From Clostridia bacterium (GTDB lineage Bacteria; Bacillota; Clostridia; HGM11327), in the NCBI GenBank assembly GCA_017935525.1, contig JAGBHJ010000276.1:1-19039 (forward strand): DNA of 19,039 bases. The letters run 5' to 3'. Of the stretch, positions 13,259 through 19,039 are shown piece after piece. The notes beneath the pieces were generated by a model that saw only the letters and a list, made by a program, of their open reading frames with translations, did not search any database and was not told where the DNA came from. The position numbers were made by a program, and so were the translations under genes. Numbering within the stretch: the first letter of the stretch is position 1; each line of letters opens with the position of its first letter.

Positions 13259-14935
13259 TCAGCCCTTTGCAGGCTTGATGTGATCCCGTATGGTGCGTCG
13301 GATCGCATCTATATTTTCGCCGTTGCCTTCCAGATTTTTATTGGAGATATACAAGCTCATGTTGCCAAGCTTGTACGAATTCTCGTAATACTCCACGGAG
13401 CCGGGATGGTCAGTATCCACCTCTGCACCAAATGTAACGCTGTGGGCTACCTTTGCACGGACCGTCATCACAGGCAGGGCGATCTCAATAGGGAGGAAAT
13501 AATCGTTGAGCCTTGTCATATCATGGAATTTTGCAAAGTGGGGGTTTGCCACCTGATAATCCAGCAGACAGTCGGGCTTTGCTTTTTTTGCGGCGTCATG
13601 GAAAAGCTTATAAAGCTCGTAGAGATACCTCATTCCGTAAAGACGCTTTGTGCATTTTGCTTCACCCGGCTTTGGCACCGCGCCTGTAAAATCAAGCTTG
13701 ATGCCGTCTGCGTCAAGGGAGCCCTCCCCCGAGCCCAGCATATATTGGAAGCTGTCGTACACCCGCTTGATGTATTTTGGATTCAAGGGGTCAAGCAATC
13801 TGTGGCCTGCGTCGATATAGACCTCGTCATCCTCAAGACCTGTGGGGTTAACGCAAACCCAGAGAAGCACCCTTCTGCCCTTTTCGTGCTGGCGGGCGAT
13901 AAATCCCTTAAGGTCGGGCCATTTTTCCTCGTCGACCTGCCAGATGCCGTGTGCCTTGCCCCAAAAATCGTCAATGGTAAGCATATCCCAATCGATACCA
14001 AGCTCATCGTACTTTGCCACGTGGCTTTCGTAAAGCTGTTGAGTGCAGTTTTTTGTACCTCCTTGAGCAAACCAGCCGCAGACCATTACGCCTCTCCACC
14101 AGTCCGCCTTGGTACGGGTCAAGGGCTCGATCCTGCCAAGCTCAACAAGGCCGTCTGCGTATCTTTTCAGCGCATCAAATTCAGACTCGGCGTCAAAGCG
14201 GAATACAAGCTCGGGCAAGTGGAGATAGCCCTCGTATTCCGGCTCGCTTGTGTAGTCAAGGCAGAATGCACACTCCCCACCGAAGCAGGGCTTGTTGGAA
14301 AATCCGGAAAAATCAAGCTCGTCAACTGTCGGTGCGGGGGAAACGCTCATCCATTTTCCGTCTCTCTGCTTAAGAGGGAAGCAGAACGGCGCAGGCGAGA
14401 ACCAACGCTCGCTGTTTGAGCCTATGGTGACGTTAGCACGAAGGCTTGAATACTGCACTCCGTGAACAAGGGGGTTAGGGTTAAAAAGCGTATCCGCATC
14501 AAACACAGAGCCTCTGTCGGGGCTGAGCGAGCAGTACGTCGCACGCTTGAGCACAAATTTGCCGTTATATTCATACCCAACGTCAAGGCGGATATGATCG
14601 TAGGCAAGCTTTAATACGTAACGGTACTTGCCGCCGATATAGGAGCTTGCGCTGTATGCCAGCTCAACCACCTCGTTTTGGGAAAAATTGTAGGTGGCAA
14701 TGGCGCACTGAAATTTGCTGTCAGAGAAAAAGTCTATACTTAAGCTTGTGGGGTCGGGCATATGGTCATTTTCCCCGCATTCAAGATATGCGCCCACCTT
14801 AAGCTCTACCCAATCGGGGTCGTTATTCCGCCCATGGATATAAATTGTCGACGGGGCTTGATCCGTCCAACGGGCGCTGTAATAGTCCGTGGTTACGCAC
14901 GAGCTCCAGCCTCGTACCACTGTCATCTGAAACAT
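13259..14935 (-). CDS. TIM-barrel glycoside hydrolase resembling GH31/GH36 (alpha-galactosidase-like), cytoplasmic
   Basis: 558 residues, starting at the ATG at 14935 behind AAGGAG. No signal peptide or membrane span, so it should be cytoplasmic. The first ~270 residues look beta-rich. The rest resembles the catalytic barrel of GH31 and clan GH-D enzymes: ADWWRGVMVCGW (277-288), MLTIDDFWG (318-326), KWPDLKGFIARQHEKGRRVLLW (338-359), ADGIKLDFTG (409-418) with Asp415 as candidate nucleophile, and RLNDYF (475-480) with Asp478 as candidate acid/base. These pairings are my inference from motif form, and the substrate cannot be named. The gene stands alone between housekeeping clusters with no transporter beside it, has its own promoter, a palindrome in its leader and a hairpin downstream. 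An alternative is another barrel family with the same general plan. Confidence 0.7.
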   Translation of the reverse strand: MFQMTVVRGWSSCVTTDYYSARWTDQAPSTIYIHGRNNDPDWVELKVGAYLECGENDHMPDPTSLSIDFFSDSKFQCAIATYNFSQNEVVELAYSASSYIGGKYRYVLKLAYDHIRLDVGYEYNGKFVLKRATYCSLSPDRGSVFDADTLFNPNPLVHGVQYSSLRANVTIGSNSERWFSPAPFCFPLKQRDGKWMSVSPAPTVDELDFSGFSNKPCFGGECAFCLDYTSEPEYEGYLHLPELVFRFDAESEFDALKRYADGLVELGRIEPLTRTKADWWRGVMVCGWFAQGGTKNCTQQLYESHVAKYDELGIDWDMLTIDDFWGKAHGIWQVDEEKWPDLKGFIARQHEKGRRVLLWVCVNPTGLEDDEVYIDAGHRLLDPLNPKYIKRVYDSFQYMLGSGEGSLDADGIKLDFTGAVPKPGEAKCTKRLYGMRYLYELYKLFHDAAKKAKPDCLLDYQVANPHFAKFHDMTRLNDYFLPIEIALPVMTVRAKVAHSVTFGAEVDTDHPGSVEYYENSYKLGNMSLYISNKNLEGNGENIDAIRRTIRDHIKPAKG

Positions 14936-14970
14936 AATAATTCTCCTTGTCCGTCAGTTTTATCCGTAAA

Positions 14971-14990
14971 CAAGATCATCAAAGATCTTG
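14971..14990. promoter_or_regulatory. Palindrome in the leader of the glycoside hydrolase gene
   Basis: CAAGATC-N6-GATCTTG, a perfect 7-bp inverted repeat, lies about 27-46 bases downstream of the predicted hydrolase transcription start and 36 bases upstream of its ATG. Position and symmetry would suit an operator for a dimeric repressor, such as a LacI- or GntR-type sugar regulator. It could also simply be an RNA hairpin. Confidence 0.4.
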
Positions 14991-15023
14991 CTTTTGCTCA
15001 TAAAGTTATCCCTTTACAAAGTA

Positions 15024-15052
15024 ATTATAGCATAACAGCACGATTTTTACAA
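15024..15052 (-). promoter_or_regulatory. Sigma-A promoter with extended -10 for the glycoside hydrolase gene
   Basis: On the minus strand, TTGTAA (15052-15047) and a perfect TATAAT (15029-15024) are 17 bases apart, with TG one base before the -10. The start should be near 15017, giving an ~80-nt leader. Confidence 0.75.
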
Positions 15053-15174
15053 CCGTAATAAACGCTTTGGCAAAAATAATGTGAACACCTCGGAGTTTTC
15101 GGTGCTTTCCGTACAAAAGCATTTTTATTCCCGCCCTATATTTTGCCCCGCAAAAAACTTTTCATTTTAATATA

Positions 15175-15203
15175 TTGTAATTTACCGCTTTATGTGGTAT
15201 AAT
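15175..15203 (+). promoter_or_regulatory. Sigma-A promoter with extended -10 for tilS-hpt-ftsH
   Basis: TTGTAA (15175-15180) and a perfect TATAAT (15198-15203) are 17 bases apart, with TGG immediately before the -10. Transcription should start near 15210, about 43 bases before the tilS ATG at 15253. Confidence 0.75.
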
Positions 15204-15252
15204 GTAGTATAGTCATTTTTGTATGTGTAACACGGTCAAGGAGTTTTTGCAT

Positions 15253-16623
15253 ATGCTTTTGAGTGCGAGGGAAGCTGTTTCCAAATACAATATGCTGGCA
15301 AAGGGAGACAAGGTCATCGTCGGTGTTTCCGGCGGGGCAGACTCCGTTTGTCTGCTTTTGGTGCTTCACTCAATGGCAAAGGAGCTTGAGCTGGAGCTTA
15401 CTGCCGTCCACGTAAACCACGGTCTGCGGGGCAAGGATGCGGACGACGACGAGGAATTTACCCTTTCCCTCTGCCGCAAGCTGGGGGTCGGATGTCGCAG
15501 TTTTCATTACGACGTTGCGGCAATAGCAAAAGAACGCCACCTCACCACGGAGGAGGCAGGCAGGCTCTGCAGGAGGGAAGCCTTTGAGTCCGTGGCAAAA
15601 GAGCTTTCTGCAAACAAGATAGCCACAGCCCATCACTTAAACGACAACTGCGAGACCGTGCTGTTCAACCTCATCCGAGGCAGCGGCATCACGGGGCTTG
15701 TGGGCATCAGACCCGTAAGGGGTATGTATATCCGCCCATTGATAGAAACCTCACGTGAGGAGATAGAGGAATACCTCAAAGCCCGCGGCGTCACATGGTG
15801 TACGGACAAAACAAATAACCAGACGGTGTATTCCCGCAATAAAATTCGACTGGAGCTTCTGCCCTACATCAAGCAGAATATGAATCCCTCCGTGGAGGAC
15901 GCCCTTGGCAGACTTTCCGCCATCTGCGCTGACGACCTTGACTTTATCGAGGGCGCGGCAAGATCATACCTGGCAGACTGCACGGTGTCCAAAAGCAGTC
16001 AATGCTTTTTATTGAATAAGGAAGGCTTTAACGCTCTCCACGTTACTGTCAGACGCACCATCATCCGCATAATACTGGATGAGCTGGCAATACCATTAAA
16101 GGACGTCCATCTGGTGCACATCGACAACTGCCTCAAAATGCTGGCTCAGTCGGAGTCGGGGGCATTTACCAACGTAGGCAGATGCAGAGTCAGCTTGGAG
16201 CATGACAATATCAGGTTTTCCCAAGGGGACGATGCCGTGGGGGATTACGAATACACCCTCCCCATAGGCGGCAGTATATTTATCCCGCAGATAAACGCCA
16301 CGGTATCCGCCGAAAGAGTGGAGCAAATGGGCGAGCCCTCAGCCAACAGAATATATATTTCCGGGGATGATGTCACGGGGGACATTACCGTGCGCAACCG
16401 CCGCAGTGGGGACAGATTTTCACCCCTGGGCATGGCAGGGTCAAAAAAATTGAAGGAATATTTTATAGATCGCAAGATACCCCTTTCCGCAAGAAATATT
16501 GTGCCCATTTTTGTCAATAATAATAGGGTAATATGGGTAGGCGGTCACGTTATGAGTGAGCAGTTTAAGATCTGCCACGGCACACAAAGAATAATAATGC
16601 TGGAGATCGTTTCTCAGCAGTAA
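15253..16623 (+). CDS. tilS: tRNA(Ile)-lysidine synthetase
   Basis: 456 residues from the ATG at 15253, chosen over an in-frame ATG at 15223 because AAGGAG lies nine bases before it. The N-type ATP pyrophosphatase PP-loop is VGVSGGADSVCLL (23-35). VNHGLRGKDADDDEEF, ATAHHLNDNCETVLFNLIRGSGITGL and RPL follow as in TilS, and the C-terminal domain contains NRRSGDRFSPLGMAGSKKLKEYFIDRKIP, the usual TilS C-terminal signature. It attaches lysine to C34 of the CAU-anticodon tRNA-Ile so that it reads AUA; it is normally essential. It heads the tilS-hpt-ftsH run, an order conserved in Firmicutes. Confidence 0.97.
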   Translation: MLLSAREAVSKYNMLAKGDKVIVGVSGGADSVCLLLVLHSMAKELELELTAVHVNHGLRGKDADDDEEFTLSLCRKLGVGCRSFHYDVAAIAKERHLTTEEAGRLCRREAFESVAKELSANKIATAHHLNDNCETVLFNLIRGSGITGLVGIRPVRGMYIRPLIETSREEIEEYLKARGVTWCTDKTNNQTVYSRNKIRLELLPYIKQNMNPSVEDALGRLSAICADDLDFIEGAARSYLADCTVSKSSQCFLLNKEGFNALHVTVRRTIIRIILDELAIPLKDVHLVHIDNCLKMLAQSESGAFTNVGRCRVSLEHDNIRFSQGDDAVGDYEYTLPIGGSIFIPQINATVSAERVEQMGEPSANRIYISGDDVTGDITVRNRRSGDRFSPLGMAGSKKLKEYFIDRKIPLSARNIVPIFVNNNRVIWVGGHVMSEQFKICHGTQRIIMLEIVSQQ

Positions 16624-16650
16624 AATAAATTATTACAAAGGAGTTTTATC

Positions 16651-17187
16651 ATGGATAATACCCGTTACGGCAAGGTCCTCATCAGCGAGGAAGAAATTCA
16701 GAAAAGAGTCAAGGAGCTCGGTGAGCAGATCACAAAGGATTACGAGGACAAAAAGCTCCTCCTGGTGGGCATTCTCAACGGATGCGTATATTTTATGACA
16801 GATCTTTCAAGAGAGATCGACAAGCTTTTGCAGATCGACTTTATGGTGGTTTCCAGCTACGGTAATTCCACAAAGACGTCGGGCATAGTCAAGATCATCA
16901 AGGATCTCAACAAGAGCATAGAGGGCTACGACGTGCTTATAGTTGAGGACATTATCGACTCAGGCCTTACTCTCTCCTACATCAAGGACGTGCTTTCCGC
17001 AAGAGGCCCCAAGAGCGTAAAGATCGCAACCCTTATCGACAAGCCCGAGGGCAGAAAGATCGATATTGAGGCTTACTACGTAGGCTTTACCGTTCCCAAC
17101 GAGTTTATTATCGGCTACGGCCTTGATTACGCAGAAAAATACCGCAATCTGAAGGATATTCTGGTAATAAAGCCCGAACTCATATAA
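16651..17187 (+). CDS. hpt: Hypoxanthine phosphoribosyltransferase
   Basis: 178 residues, standard length. The PRPP-binding loop is VLIVEDIIDSGLT (95-107); the flexible-loop region DFMVVSSYGNSTKTSG (63-78) and the YVGFTVPNEFIIGYGLDYAEKYRNL ending are diagnostic for Hpt. It makes IMP (and probably GMP) from the base and PRPP in the cytoplasm. It starts 27 bases after tilS behind AAAGGAG. In Firmicutes this enzyme class is a known target of inhibition by (p)ppGpp, linking it functionally to rel elsewhere in the window. Confidence 0.97.
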   Translation: MDNTRYGKVLISEEEIQKRVKELGEQITKDYEDKKLLLVGILNGCVYFMTDLSREIDKLLQIDFMVVSSYGNSTKTSGIVKIIKDLNKSIEGYDVLIVEDIIDSGLTLSYIKDVLSARGPKSVKIATLIDKPEGRKIDIEAYYVGFTVPNEFIIGYGLDYAEKYRNLKDILVIKPELI

Positions 17188-17302
17188 ATTTAATAAATTT
17201 GTCATCATTTCTTCATGCAGATTTCAAAATCATTTTATATCATATTAGCTGTACGGTCAAACATGGTATAGAACACATAGAAAGGTAAATATTTATAAAA
17301 CA

Positions 17303-19039
17303 ATGAAAAAATTATTCAAGGGTCCGGGCTTTATAGCCATTCTGATCATGCTGGTGTTGGTGCTTGCGCTGACAGTTTCCGGCGGCAGCGGTGCAAAGAC
17401 AGAATTGGATTACAGCGAGCTTCTGGACAAGATCAAAAACGAAGAGGTCGTTCACATTGCCACTGTTGACGGCAGCGTGGTGGTGTACGGTGTTTTTAAG
17501 GACTCCGCTTTTGCGGATCGTTTCCCCGAAAAATACGACTTTGTGGCAACTATCCCGTCTAACGAGATTTTCTATTCCGACGTGATCAAGATCACGGCAG
17601 AAAAAACGGGCTTGAGTATTGATGAGATATCCTCCGACGATTTCTCATTTAAGCTGCTCCCCACGGAGCCTGCAGGCTACCCCTGGTGGCTGTCGCTCAT
17701 CCCCTACGCAATGCTGATAATCGTGATCATCATATCCATGTCCTTCCTCAGAAAGCAGATGGGCGCAGGCAGCAACAACCAGGCGATGAACTTCAGCAAG
17801 AGCAGAGCCATCCGTTACGATGCCGCACACAAGAAGGTAACCTTTGCTGACGTTGCAGGTGCCGAGGAGGAAAAGCAGGAACTGATAGAGATCGTAGAAT
17901 TCCTCAAGGACAGACAGAAGTTTGAATCCTTGGGCGCAAGGATCCCCAAGGGCGTGCTTTTGGTTGGCCCTCCCGGAACAGGTAAGACTTACATCGCAAA
18001 GGCGGTTGCAGGCGAGGCAGGCGTGCCCTTCCTTTCCATCAGCGGCTCCGACTTTGTGGAAATGTTCGTTGGTGTGGGTGCATCCCGTGTAAGAGACCTT
18101 TTCTCTCAGGCAAAGAAGCTTCTCCCCTGCATCATCTTTATTGACGAGATCGACGCTGTGGGCAGACAGAGAGGTACAGGTCTTGGCGGCGGACACGACG
18201 AAAGAGAACAGACGCTCAACCAGCTGTTGGTTGAAATGGACGGCTTTACCGTCAACTCCGGTCTTATCGTTATTGCCGCAACAAACAGAGCAGATATTCT
18301 TGACCCCGCGTTGACACGTCCCGGCAGATTTGACAGAACGGTTTACGTTGGTACTCCCGACGTTGGCGCAAGAGAAAAGATATTCAAGATCCACTCAAAG
18401 AACAAGCCCCTTGATACGGAGATCGACCTTGGCGTGCTGGCAAGAATGACTCCCGGCTTTACACCTGCGGATATTGAAAACATAATGAACGAGGCAGCCA
18501 TCCTCGCCGCAAGAGGCAACAAGAAGGCTATCTCCATGACGGAAATTACGGAAGCCATCAAGCGAGTTGAGATCGGACCCGAAAAGAAGAGCCACCGCGT
18601 TACGGATAACGACAGACGTCTTACCGCATACCACGAGGCAGGCCACGCAATCGTTTCCAAATTCTCTCCCAAGGCAGACCCCGTCAACGAGATCTCCATC
18701 GTGCCCAGAGGCAGAGCAGGCGGCTACACTCTCCAGCTTCCTACCGACGACAAGAGCTACATCACCCGCACGGAGCTTGAGGACAGGATCCGCGTGGCAA
18801 TGGGCGGCAGGATCGCCGAGGATATCATATTCAACGATATCTCAACAGGCGCATCCAACGACATCGTTCAGGCTACACGCATTGCAAAGGCGATGGTTAC
18901 GGAATACGGTATGAACAGCGACCTTGGTCCTATCAGCTACTCCGACAATAACCACGAGATATTTATCGGTCGCTCCTTGGGCACGCAGAAGTCATACAGC
19001 GAGGCAACATCCGCGCAGATCGACCTGGAGGTAAAGACC
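17303..19039 (+). CDS. ftsH: ATP-dependent zinc metalloprotease FtsH (3' end missing at window edge)
   Basis: 579 codons are open from the ATG at 17303 to the window edge; most of the protease domain is present and only the C-terminal part is missing. Membrane span 1 (about 9-26), an external domain (about 27-125), span 2 (about 128-149), then the AAA+ module: Walker A GPPGTGKT (222-229), Walker B IIFIDE (277-282) and second region of homology RPGRFDR (339-345). The zinc site is H444-E-A-G-H448, with Asp520 in TGASND as likely third ligand. It degrades misassembled membrane and regulatory proteins. The ribosome site is poor: AAAGG (17281-17285) is 17 bases from the ATG. The 115-base gap after hpt has a possible TGG-TATAGA extended -10 (17264-17272) but no good -35, so it may be read through from tilS or have a weak own promoter. 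Confidence 0.96.
   Translation, partial: MKKLFKGPGFIAILIMLVLVLALTVSGGSGAKTELDYSELLDKIKNEEVVHIATVDGSVVVYGVFKDSAFADRFPEKYDFVATIPSNEIFYSDVIKITAEKTGLSIDEISSDDFSFKLLPTEPAGYPWWLSLIPYAMLIIVIIISMSFLRKQMGAGSNNQAMNFSKSRAIRYDAAHKKVTFADVAGAEEEKQELIEIVEFLKDRQKFESLGARIPKGVLLVGPPGTGKTYIAKAVAGEAGVPFLSISGSDFVEMFVGVGASRVRDLFSQAKKLLPCIIFIDEIDAVGRQRGTGLGGGHDEREQTLNQLLVEMDGFTVNSGLIVIAATNRADILDPALTRPGRFDRTVYVGTPDVGAREKIFKIHSKNKPLDTEIDLGVLARMTPGFTPADIENIMNEAAILAARGNKKAISMTEITEAIKRVEIGPEKKSHRVTDNDRRLTAYHEAGHAIVSKFSPKADPVNEISIVPRGRAGGYTLQLPTDDKSYITRTELEDRIRVAMGGRIAEDIIFNDISTGASNDIVQATRIAKAMVTEYGMNSDLGPISYSDNNHEIFIGRSLGTQKSYSEATSAQIDLEVKT

Larger units (their letters stand above)
14936..15252. other. Divergent promoter region between the glycoside hydrolase gene and tilS
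   Basis: 317 bases without a gene. They hold the hydrolase leader with a 20-base palindrome (14971-14990), the leftward promoter (15024-15052), about 120 bases with only a weak CACC/GGTG inverted repeat (about 15087-15105), and the rightward tilS promoter (15175-15203). The two -10 elements are about 170 bases apart, so the promoters do not overlap. Confidence 0.65.

Noticed and set aside
13124..14419. 431-codon open frame on the plus strand opposite the glycoside hydrolase gene
   Set aside because: It lies antisense to a gene with clear motifs, has no ribosome site or recognisable domain, and reads as low-complexity shadow sequence.
17645..18699. Minus-strand frames (17645-18394, 18343-18699) opposite ftsH
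   Set aside because: They are antisense to the AAA+ and protease domains of ftsH and lack any supporting signal.
1..19039. CRISPR array, tRNA or rRNA genes, transposase, toxin-antitoxin or defence cassette
   Set aside because: I looked for regularly spaced repeats, tRNA-like cloverleaf ends and hallmark protein motifs and found none; all large coding frames are accounted for by housekeeping genes and one orphan hydrolase.

Overview
The window looks like a chromosomal housekeeping segment from an anaerobic, low-to-moderate GC member of the Clostridia, most likely an Oscillospirales (Ruminococcaceae/Oscillospiraceae)-type gut bacterium. The reasons are a Spo0A-type DNA-binding domain, a HemZ-type radical SAM protein, a CarD-family regulator, Firmicutes-type gene order (secD-secF-recJ-apt-rel-dtd and tilS-hpt-ftsH), strong AGGAGG ribosome binding sites, sigma-A promoters with 17-bp spacers, and a palindromic intergenic element of a kind I recall from genomes of this group. 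No phage, plasmid, CRISPR array or defence cassette is visible.

Layout. Positions 1-594 (minus) hold the main part of a Spo0A-like regulator whose receiver domain is much reduced; the gene runs off the left edge. Next come rpsU (788-976, minus) and a carD-family gene (1095-1604, minus). A secreted CAP/SCP-domain protein is read rightward from 1874 to 2467. The 511-bp convergent gap at 2468-2978 contains several palindromic repeats, including one ~129-bp MITE-like element, and a terminator.

From 12916 back to 2979 there is an eight-gene co-directional run on the minus strand: secD-secF-recJ-apt-rel-dtd-MBL hydrolase-hemZ. It has a consensus sigma-A promoter upstream of secD (13007-13035) and a terminator after hemZ (2911-2946). 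Three junctions overlap (secD/secF, rel/dtd, MBL/hemZ), and recJ and apt are separated by a single base. The 94-nt secF-recJ gap contains a hairpin. The run joins Sec-dependent export, DNA repair, purine salvage, stringent-response control, D-amino-acid proofreading and a HemZ-type enzyme.

Upstream of secD, 13259-14935 (minus) encodes an orphan cytoplasmic TIM-barrel glycoside hydrolase resembling the GH31/GH36 (alpha-galactosidase-like) enzymes, with its own promoter, a palindrome in its leader and a downstream hairpin. Divergent from it is tilS-hpt-ftsH (15253 onward, plus), a conserved Firmicutes order; ftsH is cut off by the right edge.

Most of the window is ordinary core genome. The parts most worth a second look are the Spo0A-like protein with a shrunken receiver, the orphan hydrolase with its palindromic leader, and the repeat-filled gap between the CAP gene and hemZ. 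I found no convincing new multi-gene system.
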